Program-made: the position numbers and the translations under genes
Shown: piece by piece, positions 41,746 through 51,449 of the stretch
Layout of the letters: each line of letters opens with the position of its first letter
Position numbering within the stretch: the stretch's first letter is position 1
NCBI GenBank assembly: GCA_963605425.1
Contig: CAVCUQ010000007.1
Coordinates: 1 to 60,256, forward strand
Length of the DNA stretch: 60,256 nt
Reading direction: 5' to 3'
Source: JAEELC01 sp963605425
GTDB lineage: Bacteria; Bacillota_I; Bacilli_A; Acholeplasmatales; Anaeroplasmataceae
Notes under the pieces: model-generated
The model's database searches: none
Seen by the model: the letters and a program-made list of their open reading frames with translations, nothing else
What the model was told of the DNA's origin: nothing

Positions 41746-42831
41746 TTAATACAATTTTAATTTAACCCAGTAATCATTTATCTTAATTTTCAAGTCATTA
41801 TTAAAACGATAGATTTCATTTAAATCATTTATCTTAATATCGTAATAATCTTTATAATCAAAATAATCTCCGTCTTCTAGAGTAACTTCTCTTACAACAG
41901 CTTCAAAAGGAGAAGTATAACCGACCTCTACAGTATTACGAAGAGCAGACTCATGTAAGTTCATAAAATTGATCCATTTATAAGCTAGATCAGTATTTCT
42001 TGCATTAGTAGGTATAACCATAGCGTCAATATAAACATTAGTTCCGCTTAGAGGGGCATACATTTGAAGATCTACATCATCATCTTCTTCATTCATTGCA
42101 TATACTGCATCTCCTGAATACATCAATGCCAAAGCATATTTACCTTGTGGCATCTCTGATAATAATTCATCAGTTTTAAAAGCACAATTAGTATTTCTTC
42201 TAACATCAAGTATCCAGTTAAAAGCTTCATCAAGTTCATCTTCTTTTTGAGTATTCATTGAATAACCAAAGGCTTTTTCAGCTACCATAAATCCATCACG
42301 TGGATTGTCATAATAAGCTGTTAAGTTCTTATATTTAGGATTTTGAAAGATTGCAAAGCCTTCCTCTTCGACATCTTCTCTCGCAATTTTATTTGCGTCA
42401 TATACTATTACAACTTCCCCGTAAAAGTAAGGAACACCATATTCAAGTAAGTTAAAAGGATCAGTACCTGAATTTAACTTATTAAGTTCATATTGTAAAA
42501 ATGGAGTATATTCACTAGTGCTAATATCTATCTTAGACCAATCAATTTTTTGAATCATTCCTTCTTTTGCAAGCTGTTCAATAGAATAATCACTAGGTGT
42601 AACAATATCATAATATTCAGTATTCATCTTTGTTACAGCTGCTTCATTAGATTCAAAAGTTAAATAAGAAACCTTACAATTATATAATTTTTCAAATTCA
42701 TCAATCAATCCTTCATCAATATATTCACCAGGATTAAATATTTTAAGGTCTCCTTCGCTAGAATTGCTTGTGCAAGAAGTTAATGCTAGAAAAGAAATAC
42801 TTAAAGGAATTAAATAAATTAATTTTTTCAT
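41746..42831 (-). CDS. potD: Spermidine/putrescine-binding lipoprotein PotD
   Basis: A 361-residue solute-binding protein for polyamine import. The signal peptide ends in lipobox LTSC (lipidated Cys20), followed by LKIFNPGEYIDEGLIDEFEK, the conserved start of the PotD fold; DIVTPSDYSIEQLAKEG, YGVPYFYGEVVIVYD and YSGDAVYAMNEED line the polyamine pocket, where acidic and aromatic residues hold the amines. Overlaps potC by 4 nt (ATGA). Last gene of the pot cluster. Confidence 0.95.
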   Translation of the reverse strand: MKKLIYLIPLSISFLALTSCTSNSSEGDLKIFNPGEYIDEGLIDEFEKLYNCKVSYLTFESNEAAVTKMNTEYYDIVTPSDYSIEQLAKEGMIQKIDWSKIDISTSEYTPFLQYELNKLNSGTDPFNLLEYGVPYFYGEVVIVYDANKIAREDVEEEGFAIFQNPKYKNLTAYYDNPRDGFMVAEKAFGYSMNTQKEDELDEAFNWILDVRRNTNCAFKTDELLSEMPQGKYALALMYSGDAVYAMNEEDDDVDLQMYAPLSGTNVYIDAMVIPTNARNTDLAYKWINFMNLHESALRNTVEVGYTSPFEAVVREVTLEDGDYFDYKDYYDIKINDLNEIYRFNNDLKIKINDYWVKLKLY

Positions 42832-43616
42832 ATTTTTTTAACTCCTTCCTTCTTAGAATCTTTAACTAAATCAAAGATAACCTTAATAAATATAACAAGT
42901 ATAATAATCGCACTTAAAGCATTGATTGTAGGTTCAATCTTTTTAGCTTCTGTATATAAATATGTAGAAATATTAAGTACAGAACCACCAGTAAAGTAAG
43001 AGATTACAAAGTCATCGAAAGACATTGTAAATGAGATAGCAGCTGCAGATATAATAGCACCTTTAATTTGAGGTAAGATTGCATCTCTAATAGCTCTTCT
43101 AGGTTTAGCACCTAAATCAAGGGCTGCTTCAAACACATTCGGATCTAGTGCCTTAAGTTTAGGGTAAACATTAATTACCACATAAGGAGTGCAGAAAGAA
43201 ATATGAGCTATAATCATTGTTAAGTAGCCTCTTTCTACATTTAAACTTACAAATAAAAGTAATAAACCTATACCAGTTACAATATCAGGATTCATTATAG
43301 GCAGGTCATTAACCTTTAGAATAAATTTTTTTACCTTTTTACCTGATTTACTTAAGAATATAGATACTAAAGTTCCTAAAATAGTTGAAATTAAAGTTGA
43401 AATAACAGCTATAAAGATAGTCCTAAATATAATTGTAAGTAATCTTTGATTAGTAAATAATTCTTTATACCACTTCATTGAAAAATTAGTAAAGTGAGTA
43501 ACAGATTGACTTTCATTAAATGAGAAGACAACTATTGAGATAAGTGGTACATAATAAATTATAAAGAATAAAATAACTAGTATTCTACTAAATAAAGCTG
43601 ATTTAGATTCTTTCAT
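42828..43616 (-). CDS. potC: Spermidine/putrescine permease PotC
   Basis: A 262-residue inner-membrane permease with six hydrophobic segments. The EAA loop that contacts PotA is visible: EAALDLGAKPRRAIRDAILP. N-terminal YYVPLISIVVFSFNES is typical of PotC. Shares one base with the potB stop and overlaps potD by 4 nt, so it is tightly coupled. Confidence 0.95.
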   Translation of the reverse strand: MKESKSALFSRILVILFFIIYYVPLISIVVFSFNESQSVTHFTNFSMKWYKELFTNQRLLTIIFRTIFIAVISTLISTILGTLVSIFLSKSGKKVKKFILKVNDLPIMNPDIVTGIGLLLLFVSLNVERGYLTMIIAHISFCTPYVVINVYPKLKALDPNVFEAALDLGAKPRRAIRDAILPQIKGAIISAAAISFTMSFDDFVISYFTGGSVLNISTYLYTEAKKIEPTINALSAIIILVIFIKVIFDLVKDSKKEGVKKI

Positions 43617-44449
43617 TATTTAGCCACCTCCCATTTATTTGAAATCTTTGTAAAGATATACATAAGTGCCATCATCAATACTAACATAATTAGTGATACA
43701 GCACTACCGAATCCCCAACGTGAATTAGTGATAAACTCATTTTCAATTAAATTACCAATAAGGAAATATCTACCTTCACCTAAATATTTAGAGATAGTGA
43801 TAGTTGTAGTGCATGATAAGAATACCATTGTTATACCGCTCATTACTCCAGGAATAGATAGTGGTAATATTACATTCTTGAAGGTTTGCACGCTTCTAGC
43901 ACCAAGGTCTAGGCTTGCCTCAGATAATCTATAATCAATTTTAGTTAAAGATGTATAAATAGGAAGTATCATATATGGTATATAGTTATAAACCATACCT
44001 AAAATTACTGAAAAATCATTTCCTATTATTACATTAATATCAGGATTAAATAATTGAACAAACTTTAATAGTGGTCCATCAAGTAATTGTTTTATCGCAA
44101 GTGTTCTAAGTAACATGTTAATCCACATCGGACTTGTTACAAGTAAAATTAAAGTCTTACGATATTTTTCTTTTCTTTTAGCTATGAAATAAGCTAAAGG
44201 ATAAGAAATTAAAAGGGTAATAATAGTAGCCATTAAAGCTAAATATAAACTTTTAAGGATACATTTAATATAAAGATTAGTTGAAAAGAATAAAGTAAAA
44301 TTACTAAATGTAAAATCATATACAAAGCTATTAGTCTTATTTATTATAGAATAAAGTAAGATAATAAACATTGGAAGTAATACAAATATACTTAAAAATA
44401 GTATATAAGGAATTAAGTAAATAGAATACAATTTAGCTTCTTTTCTCAT
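43616..44449 (-). CDS. potB: Spermidine/putrescine permease PotB
   Basis: A permease of 277 residues when started at the ATG at 44449, one nt after the potA stop, with GGAGTGG six nt upstream. The longer frame (to 44515) runs into potA and adds 22 residues that do not fit the family. EAA loop: EASLDLGARSVQTFKNVILP. Six membrane helices; it pairs with PotC. Confidence 0.95.
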   Translation of the reverse strand: MRKEAKLYSIYLIPYILFLSIFVLLPMFIILLYSIINKTNSFVYDFTFSNFTLFFSTNLYIKCILKSLYLALMATIITLLISYPLAYFIAKRKEKYRKTLILLVTSPMWINMLLRTLAIKQLLDGPLLKFVQLFNPDINVIIGNDFSVILGMVYNYIPYMILPIYTSLTKIDYRLSEASLDLGARSVQTFKNVILPLSIPGVMSGITMVFLSCTTTITISKYLGEGRYFLIGNLIENEFITNSRWGFGSAVSLIMLVLMMALMYIFTKISNKWEVAK

Positions 44450-44450
44450 C

Positions 44451-45557
44451 TTACCACTCCATCTTCTCCATGATTTGAATATCACAAGGATCAAAGTGAA
44501 GTGACACTTCTTCACCTACTTCATGGCTATAAATAGTATGTACTAAGAAATTAAAGAAACTAGTCTCAACATTAATTTCATAGTGGGCTCCTTGGAAAAC
44601 AATTGAAGATACAACACCTTCAAAGAAACCTTTACCGCTTTCAAGTAAATCGATATCTTCAGGTCTAATTACAATATCAACCTTTTCATTTTCTTTAAAA
44701 CCTTTATCTACACAAACAAAATTCATACCATTAAATGAACATAGTAAATCTTCTTTCATAATACCATCGATAATGTTAGATTTACCTACGAATTTAGCTA
44801 CAAATTTGTTTACTGGTTCATTATAAATATCAATAGGTGAACCTACTTGTTGAATTAAACCATCATTCATTACTACAACCTTGTCACTCATTGTAAGTGC
44901 TTCTTCCTGGTCATGAGTTACAAATATAAAGGTAATACCTAAAGAACGTTGAATTCTTTTAAGTTCATATTCCATTTGTTGTCTAAGTTTTAAATCAAGA
45001 GCACCAAGTGACTCATCTAAAAGTAAGACCTTAGGTTCATTTACAAGGGCACGAGCTATTGCGACTCTCTGTTGTTGTCCACCGGAAAGACTTGTAACAC
45101 TTCTGTCCTCAAATCCATGTAAACCAACTAAATCAAGCATCTTAGAAACCTTTTCAGCTATTTCCTTTTCTACATCTTTCTTCTGCTTAAAGTTTGGATC
45201 TTTCTTAAATAAATTAACAAATGATTCAAAACGAGTTGGAACATTTTTTATTCTAAGTCCATAAGCTACATTATCAAAAACAGACATATGTGGAAATAAA
45301 GCATAGTGCTGGAATACAGTATTTGTTAATCTTTCATAAGATGGTATAGATAAAAGATCAGTTCCATCAAAGGTAATAGTTCCTTGAGTAGGATATTCAA
45401 AACCACCAAGTATTCTAAGTAATGTTGTTTTACCACATCCTGAAGGACCTAATAAGGTAACAAATTCGTTTTCATAAATATCTAAATCAATACCCTTTAA
45501 AACGATATTTCCATTAAATTCTTTAGTTAAATTTTTAATCTCAATTAATTTTTTCAT
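44451..45557 (-). CDS. potA: Spermidine/putrescine import ATPase PotA
   Basis: The 368-residue ATPase of the polyamine importer. Walker A GPSGCGKTT, signature LSGGQQQR, Walker B VLLLDESLGALDLK, H-loop FVTHDQEEA, and a C-terminal TOBE domain (IVIRPEDIDLLE). An insertion around residues 107-135 (FVNLFKKDPNFKQKKDVEKE) between the Q-loop and signature is longer than in most PotA. First of the four pot genes and only 9 nt after the degenerate GGDEF/EAL gene. Confidence 0.95.
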   Translation of the reverse strand: MKKLIEIKNLTKEFNGNIVLKGIDLDIYENEFVTLLGPSGCGKTTLLRILGGFEYPTQGTITFDGTDLLSIPSYERLTNTVFQHYALFPHMSVFDNVAYGLRIKNVPTRFESFVNLFKKDPNFKQKKDVEKEIAEKVSKMLDLVGLHGFEDRSVTSLSGGQQQRVAIARALVNEPKVLLLDESLGALDLKLRQQMEYELKRIQRSLGITFIFVTHDQEEALTMSDKVVVMNDGLIQQVGSPIDIYNEPVNKFVAKFVGKSNIIDGIMKEDLLCSFNGMNFVCVDKGFKENEKVDIVIRPEDIDLLESGKGFFEGVVSSIVFQGAHYEINVETSFFNFLVHTIYSHEVGEEVSLHFDPCDIQIMEKMEW

Positions 45558-45566
45558 TTTACTCTC

Positions 45567-48500
45567 CTATGTTGCAGATTTATTAATTAAATTACTTAAA
45601 CTATATTTACGTGAATCTTTACCTGTTTCACAATAGCTAGTAATATTTTTTATTTTATCTATTTCATTTAAATTATTTAAATTTAAAATAATAATTCTTT
45701 TATTTATAGATTTACTAATATTTTCAATTTCATCTATTGAATAAATATTATTATCTAAATATATTGTATCTAAGTTATATTTAAATAAATTATCTAAGGA
45801 TGTAGTACCTAAATCTACCCCAGATTTATATAAGATATCGAGGACCTTATTATGCACAATATCTCCTTCAATAATAAATGATATTAAAGAAGATGATACC
45901 TTATAGAAATTAAATAAATTACTTAAAAAAAGTATAAAAGCTTCTTCTTTTAATGTTTTAGCATTTATATGAATAAATATATTCATAAAATACCCCTTCT
46001 TTTGATAAAAAGCCTTAAGATCAGAAACTACGTGTTCAATTAGATACTTATCAACTTGATATTCTAAATTTCTAAGACTAACTACATGTTTAAAATTAGC
46101 CTCATCGATTATTGTATTATCAAGTGATAAATTATAGGTATAACCTAATATTTTACTTTGATTAATATCATATATAGGTGTATATAGTGATATAAGCTTA
46201 TTATTATCTAAAGCTTCACTTAATTCTATTTCATAATATAAATCATTAAAATATTTCTTCTCATAAAGCAAATTAGAATATATTACAGCTTTTTCATCTT
46301 CCGCCTTAGCGTCAATTAGAGCTTCAGTCGCAAAATCCATCGCATCTTTAAGTGATATACTCTTACTTCCTTTAAGTGCCTTATAACATCCAGCATAAAT
46401 CTTTAAAGAAACTCTTTTATTAATCTTCTTAATTTCTCTAGTTAGTAAATCAGAAAGAAGTTTCATTTGTTTTAAGATTTTTCTCTTATCATTATAATTT
46501 AGAATAAGAATAAACTTAACAGACTCTAAATGATAAAGTGTATAATCAAAATCTTTTTGATGTTCTATTAAAAGCCTCGATAGGGCAACTATCAAATCAC
46601 TTGCAAATTCAAATCCATAAAGATTTAAATAAGTATCATAATTAGATGAATCAAGGATTACTAAGGTTTTATCTTTATCTTTAAATAACTCATCATAATC
46701 AAGCATTAACTTTTTATAACTATAAACATCAACTAAACTAGAGTTTGATACTTTATTTTCTAAGTTTTTAATATTTTGACTATCTGTTGTAATATCTTTA
46801 AAGTAAGAATAAATAATATTATTATCAGCTAAATATAGATTATCTTCTACTTGTTTATCATCAATTAAATGATATTTAATCTTAATATTGTCTTTTTCTT
46901 CAAGTAATAAAGAATTAATAGCGTTTTTTAAAATATATCTATCTTCTTTTTTAATTAAATTATAGAAATCATTTAATTCCGTTTCTTCACTTTTAATATT
47001 ATAGATATCAAGTCCTATTTTATTAATCAATACACTATCTAAAGTTATGCATTTAAATCCATAGTCTAGTTTATCTTCTAAAATATTAACCAGTCCTTTT
47101 CGTTTTTCTTCTAATTTAGAATAATGTTTATAAGAATAAATAGTATTAATAACAGATGATATCATCTTATAGAATTCATAATTATTATCAATAATATCAT
47201 CGCTAAAGAAGAAAGCTATACTGCCTTTAGTTTTTAAATTGTATTTTATAGGAAAAGCACATACGGCTTGATAACTTGAAAGTTCCCCTGTTACTATATC
47301 TAAATTATAATAAGTAGATTTTAGATTATGGATTACAACTTCTTTAGCTAGTTCATAACATCGAAAGTTTATGGTTCTAGGTAATTCTTTTACACTAGTT
47401 TTATCATAAACCTTCTTATTTTTATATAGATAACTCGTATTATCTTCAATATATAAAAATGCCTCATCAAATTTAAATCCAGAGGAAAAATCAATAAGCA
47501 AAAGTCTAAGTATTTCTCTAAATTCTAAATACGGATCTATATTCAATATTGTATCAAAGATAGCATTGAGTTTTTTATAATCTTTAGATACTAAAGTTTT
47601 ATCTCTATCCGAATTAGCTAAATTAAATTCTTTTAGTTCAACTTCTTTTTCTTCTTTCTCTTCTTCTTTAGTATTAATTTCATTTTCAATTAAACCTAAA
47701 TTAAATTCCTTAAAGTTAGATTTTTGTTTCTTTTCTTTCTTTTCTTTTTCTAAATTTATATTCTTTATAATATCAGTAATATAATTAATAGAATAATTGT
47801 TCTCTAGTCCCTCATATAACTCTAAAGTAGTATTATAATATTCTAAGACCTCTTCTTTACAATCATTAATATTATCTTTAACAAGCTTTTCGGCACTAGA
47901 ATCAATAATTGAAGCTTTTCTTAAATTATTTAGTTTAATTAATATTTTAATTTGATAAGTATAAAATATAATCTTACTCTTTACTGTTAGGAAATCTAGA
48001 TTAGCGTTTATGATGAAATCTAAAGTCTTATCATATAGACCTTGAGAATAATATAATTTAAGTTTAAGTAAATTAATCTCTTCAAGATTCTCTAGCAAAT
48101 TATTATTAGTATAATAATCATATAAATAATTATAATGCTTATCAAATTCTTCTAACAAGCCTTTATTATACGTATAATCTAACAATATACGAGTTATATA
48201 AGCTCTTGATTTGATGTCTATATCATCATCAATAAGCTCTAGAATATATTTTCTTGCATTTTCTAAATCTTGCCTTTTAACATAATATTTAATTAAATCG
48301 AAGGTATGTTTATAACTATCAAGAGGAGACAATAATTCATTTTTAAGTTCAATATATTTTAATGTCTTTGCAAAGTCTTCTTGATTTAGATATATATCAA
48401 TTAAAACATCAATGAAATAAATCCTAGCCTGTCCTATTTCTTTATTAACATAATCAAGTAATATCTTAAAAGCTTCACTCTTGTTATCAGTAAAATAGAG

Positions 48501-48629
48501 GACACTCGCTTTAAATGCTAGAGCTCTGTAATAACTTAATGAAGTATTATCTTCTTTTGCAAGATATGATTCAATTTTCTTTATACTTTTCTTTTCAATC
48601 TTTAAAGCAAGTACTTCATCAAGTGTCAT
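45567..48629 (-). CDS. TPR-GAF-PAS protein with degenerate GGDEF and EAL domains
   Basis: A 1020-residue cytoplasmic protein. Residues 1-300 are helical TPR-like repeats; about 310-335 is a charged Glu/Lys linker; about 360-500 resembles a GAF domain (SYQAVCAFPIKYNLKTKGSI); about 520-620 resembles PAS (DFYNLIKKEDRYILKNAI). About 640-790 has a GGDEF fold (LVILDSSNYDTYLNLYGFEF) but the signature is replaced (HLESVKFILIL). About 795-1005 has an EAL fold (LSEALDNNKLISLYTPIYD, then GYTYNLSL in place of E-x-L, and GTTSLDNLFKYNLDTIYLD in place of DDFGTG). Both catalytic sites look dead, so it is more likely a c-di-GMP effector or a scaffold than an enzyme. It lies between the phosphoesterase gene and potA with spacings of 11 and 9 nt. 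ATG with AAGGAGG upstream. Confidence 0.75.
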   Translation of the reverse strand: MTLDEVLALKIEKKSIKKIESYLAKEDNTSLSYYRALAFKASVLYFTDNKSEAFKILLDYVNKEIGQARIYFIDVLIDIYLNQEDFAKTLKYIELKNELLSPLDSYKHTFDLIKYYVKRQDLENARKYILELIDDDIDIKSRAYITRILLDYTYNKGLLEEFDKHYNYLYDYYTNNNLLENLEEINLLKLKLYYSQGLYDKTLDFIINANLDFLTVKSKIIFYTYQIKILIKLNNLRKASIIDSSAEKLVKDNINDCKEEVLEYYNTTLELYEGLENNYSINYITDIIKNINLEKEKKEKKQKSNFKEFNLGLIENEINTKEEEKEEKEVELKEFNLANSDRDKTLVSKDYKKLNAIFDTILNIDPYLEFREILRLLLIDFSSGFKFDEAFLYIEDNTSYLYKNKKVYDKTSVKELPRTINFRCYELAKEVVIHNLKSTYYNLDIVTGELSSYQAVCAFPIKYNLKTKGSIAFFFSDDIIDNNYEFYKMISSVINTIYSYKHYSKLEEKRKGLVNILEDKLDYGFKCITLDSVLINKIGLDIYNIKSEETELNDFYNLIKKEDRYILKNAINSLLLEEKDNIKIKYHLIDDKQVEDNLYLADNNIIYSYFKDITTDSQNIKNLENKVSNSSLVDVYSYKKLMLDYDELFKDKDKTLVILDSSNYDTYLNLYGFEFASDLIVALSRLLIEHQKDFDYTLYHLESVKFILILNYNDKRKILKQMKLLSDLLTREIKKINKRVSLKIYAGCYKALKGSKSISLKDAMDFATEALIDAKAEDEKAVIYSNLLYEKKYFNDLYYEIELSEALDNNKLISLYTPIYDINQSKILGYTYNLSLDNTIIDEANFKHVVSLRNLEYQVDKYLIEHVVSDLKAFYQKKGYFMNIFIHINAKTLKEEAFILFLSNLFNFYKVSSSLISFIIEGDIVHNKVLDILYKSGVDLGTTSLDNLFKYNLDTIYLDNNIYSIDEIENISKSINKRIIILNLNNLNEIDKIKNITSYCETGKDSRKYSLSNLINKSAT

Positions 48630-48640
48630 TGTTTTCCTCC

Positions 48641-49057
48641 TTAATAAAATTTAATATTATCATCAATTAAAACATATTTATTATCTTTTAAAGCTCCTGG
48701 GTTTAAAAATAAAATACCATTATATTCTATTTTGCATTGAATATGCGTATGTCCGTAAAGAACAATATTTGCACTCACTTCTAAAGCTTTAAAATATAAG
48801 TTCCCTAAGTCATACTTTACTTGATACTTATCACCATGAGTTAATAATATAGTATTACCATCTATTTCAATAACTTTATCTTTATTATTACCATAATCAC
48901 AGTTTCCATCGACATAGATAAAGTCTAATTCATCAAGTAATGCTTTATCAAAACCTCTATCTCCTAAATGTATCTTTGTATAGTCTTTATATTTTATAGC
49001 TAATTCCTTAAGTAAATCAGCCTCTCCATGAGTATCACTTACAACAAGAAGTTTCAT
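48641..49057 (-). CDS. YfcE/MJ0936-type metallophosphoesterase
   Basis: A 138-residue calcineurin-like phosphoesterase, at the short end for the family (about 150-180). Metal motifs are complete: SDTHG, HLGDRG, GNCDYG, LLTHGD and LYGHTH. It hydrolyses phosphodiester or phosphomonoester bonds; substrate unknown. Shares one base with the rdgB stop. This pairing with rdgB is common in Firmicutes. Confidence 0.92.
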   Translation of the reverse strand: MKLLVVSDTHGEADLLKELAIKYKDYTKIHLGDRGFDKALLDELDFIYVDGNCDYGNNKDKVIEIDGNTILLTHGDKYQVKYDLGNLYFKALEVSANIVLYGHTHIQCKIEYNGILFLNPGALKDNKYVLIDDNIKFY

Positions 49058-49629
49058 TAGATTAATTCCTTTAATTTATTTAAAGCTTTACTTCTATGTG
49101 ATATTTTATTTTTTTCTTCAAGACTTAACTCGGCCATAGTTTTATCTAAAGTAGGTATATAAAAGTAAGGATCATAACCAAAACCATTTTCTCCTCTAGG
49201 CTCGTCTATTATTAATCCTTCTACCTCGCCCCTTGATACTATCTTTTCACCACTAACCTTAATATAGGTAATAACACAAACAAAATGAGCTTTTCTATTA
49301 TCTATTCCTTTTAAATTATTAATTAATTTTAAATTATTAGCCTTGTCATTACATTCTTCTCCTGCATAGCGGTGTGAATATACTCCAGGGGCTCCTCTTA
49401 GCGCATCTACTGAAAGTCCTGAATCATCTGCTATAACAGGGCAGTGATATAAATCATAAATAGTCTTAGCCTTAATATACGAATTTTCTTCAAATGTAGT
49501 ACCATTTTCTTCGATGTCATCTATATAATTAATATCCTTTAAAGACTTAATATTTACATCTTTATCTTTAAATATTTCTTTAATTTCTCTGATTTTATTT
49601 TTATTACTACTAGCTACAATAATGTCCAT
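49057..49629 (-). CDS. rdgB: Non-canonical purine NTP pyrophosphatase (RdgB/HAM1)
   Basis: A 190-residue enzyme that removes ITP, dITP and XTP from the nucleotide pool. N-terminal IVASSNKNKIREIKEI, catalytic VIADDSGLSVDALRGAPGVYSHRYAG, then RGENGFGYDPYFYIP and the final ISHRSKAL are all diagnostic. First gene of a same-strand run that continues through the phosphoesterase, the degenerate GGDEF/EAL protein and potABCD. ATG with GAGGTTAATAAA upstream; -10 TATAAT at 49655-49660 (minus). Confidence 0.96.
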   Translation of the reverse strand: MDIIVASSNKNKIREIKEIFKDKDVNIKSLKDINYIDDIEENGTTFEENSYIKAKTIYDLYHCPVIADDSGLSVDALRGAPGVYSHRYAGEECNDKANNLKLINNLKGIDNRKAHFVCVITYIKVSGEKIVSRGEVEGLIIDEPRGENGFGYDPYFYIPTLDKTMAELSLEEKNKISHRSKALNKLKELI

Positions 49630-49654
49630 TTTATTAACCTCATTTTTAATTAAA

Positions 49655-49710
49655 ATTATAACAAATTTTAGATAAATTTATACCTATTTTTTATAAATTT
49701 TGTGTATAAT
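49655..49710. promoter_or_regulatory. Divergent -10 elements, rdgB / CPBP protease
   Basis: Minus-strand TATAAT at 49655-49660 serves rdgB and plus-strand TATAAT at 49705-49710 the CPBP gene. The -35 regions are AT-rich and not convincing. Confidence 0.5.
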
Positions 49711-49736
49711 ATTATTAATTTATTTGAGGTAGATTT

Positions 49737-50522
49737 ATGACAGATATTGATATTAGTATAAATTGCAAAAAAATAGATCCATTTAAGTATTTCGATATTA
49801 GTTTTTATAAGGCATTAATATCAATTTTAATCTATTATTTTTTATTCAATGTTTTCGCAAGGGTTCTTCTTATCATAATACTTCCCTTGTTCGATACACA
49901 GAGTGAGTCTTTTCAAAGCTTGATTAATGCAAGTTATAATATGGTTGTCTATGTGGCTATTTCTATTCCTTTATTTATCATTAATAAAGATTATTTAAAG
50001 AATGATTATAATAATATAAAAGATACGCACAAATTTGCAAAGTTTTTAATTATTGCAGTTATTGCAATGTATCTAACTAATACTATATCTGCTATCTTAC
50101 AAAACCTAATTGTATCAGGTTCATCAGATAATGAACAAAGTATTCAAAGTATTTATTCAAATAAATTTGCTTACTCGATTCTTTTCCCACAAGTAGTTTT
50201 ACTAGCTCCTTTTGTTGAAGAATTTATTTTTAGGAAATCATTCTTTAATATCTTTAAGAACAAATATGTAGCTCTTATAATTTCAACACTAGTTTTTGGA
50301 TTCATGCATGTAACAACGACTTATGCTCGTTTAATTACAATATATCCTATAAATAAAAGTTTATATTTAACATTTGGTTATGCTATACCATATCTTGCAA
50401 GTGGATTACTTTTTGGTTTAATATATATAAAAAGTAATAGAAACATCTATAGTTCTATTACTTGTCATTTAGTTAATAATTTTGTAGCGAGTATTCTTAA
50501 CGCTATTATTATATTTATTTAA
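49737..50522 (+). CDS. CPBP-family intramembrane metalloprotease (Abi/CaaX-like)
   Basis: A 261-residue membrane protein with about seven helices. The three CPBP motifs are present: FVEEFIFRKSFF (EExxxR), VFGFMHV (FxxxH) and a last CHLVNN (HxxN). Members process prenylated proteins in eukaryotes, and in bacteria are linked to bacteriocin immunity and membrane peptide processing. ATG with GAGGTAGATTT upstream. Its last 54 nt overlap the convergent ankyrin gene. Confidence 0.9.
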   Translation: MTDIDISINCKKIDPFKYFDISFYKALISILIYYFLFNVFARVLLIIILPLFDTQSESFQSLINASYNMVVYVAISIPLFIINKDYLKNDYNNIKDTHKFAKFLIIAVIAMYLTNTISAILQNLIVSGSSDNEQSIQSIYSNKFAYSILFPQVVLLAPFVEEFIFRKSFFNIFKNKYVALIISTLVFGFMHVTTTYARLITIYPINKSLYLTFGYAIPYLASGLLFGLIYIKSNRNIYSSITCHLVNNFVASILNAIIIFI

Positions 50523-51449
50523 TATTTCTATAAAAGATAGACGATTATACATCTTTGCGTAATACATGCAATCATGTCCTTGGTCGTCTTTTTTCTTTAT
50601 TTCGATTTTATTTATATTGTTTAAAAATAATTTTAAATCATTAATAATTACATAATAATTTAAAGGGTATTTCCTAATATAGTTTTGATACTTAGTCTCA
50701 TTTTGTTTAAAGATAAGAAATTCTTTTGTACGTGTATTTGCTACATCGAGAATGCTTTCTTCAAATCTATTTTTAAATTCAATAAAAGCTCCTCGCTCAA
50801 TTAAAAGGGAGGAAATAAGAGTATCTGCATTTCTAGCTGCGTAAAAAAGCGGAGTTTCACCTTCGATATTTAAAGAATTAGGAAGTAATCCTTTATCTAA
50901 TAAATACTTAGTAGCCTTGAAATTAGACCTCTTAACTGCTTGATGTAACAAAGTATCTTCTATATTATTTTTTGAATATAATAAAGTAGGATTTTTATTT
51001 ATAAGAGATTCTATCATTTCTAAATTATTAGTGTTTAATGCCAGAAATAATATGTTTTCACCCAAACTATTAGTAAAATCTGTTTCAGCATCTCTTGAAA
51101 TAAGGATTTCTATCATTTCTCTTCTAGCTAATTTAGTCGCTATAGCAAGAGCTGATTCTCCTTGTTTATTTTTTAAATTGATATCAGCACCTTTTCTAAT
51201 TAAGGCTCTAAAGCATCCCATTGAATTGTAATTTACAGCTAGCATTAATGCCGTATTTAAATTACTATCAGTTAAATTTAAATTTATATGATTTAAAATT
51301 AAATAGTGAACCATTTCAACATTATTATTAATTACAGCGTAATTTAATATAGAGTTGCCTGATTCATCTATTATATTTATATTTACATATTTTAAATTTT
51401 CTTTTAAACCCTTTAGATCATTATTTTTAGCATATGTAAAAATATCCAT
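50469..51449 (-). CDS. Ankyrin-repeat protein
   Basis: A 326-residue cytoplasmic protein made of about seven ankyrin repeats of 31-34 residues; typical pieces are DESGNSILNYAVINNNVEMV, NTALMLAVNYNSMGCF, GESALAIATKLARREMI and GETPLFYAARNADTL. The last 60 residues are less regular. No signal peptide, enzyme domain or secretion signal was seen, so a protein-binding role is likely. It starts on the last base of the HU stop (TAATG), implying translational coupling with HU. Confidence 0.85.
   Translation of the reverse strand: MDIFTYAKNNDLKGLKENLKYVNINIIDESGNSILNYAVINNNVEMVHYLILNHINLNLTDSNLNTALMLAVNYNSMGCFRALIRKGADINLKNKQGESALAIATKLARREMIEILISRDAETDFTNSLGENILFLALNTNNLEMIESLINKNPTLLYSKNNIEDTLLHQAVKRSNFKATKYLLDKGLLPNSLNIEGETPLFYAARNADTLISSLLIERGAFIEFKNRFEESILDVANTRTKEFLIFKQNETKYQNYIRKYPLNYYVIINDLKLFLNNINKIEIKKKDDQGHDCMYYAKMYNRLSFIEILNKYNNSVKNTRYKIIN

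Noticed and set aside
44450..44515. 22 extra residues on PotB
   Set aside because: They would lie entirely within potA; GGAGTGG before the ATG at 44449 decides the start.
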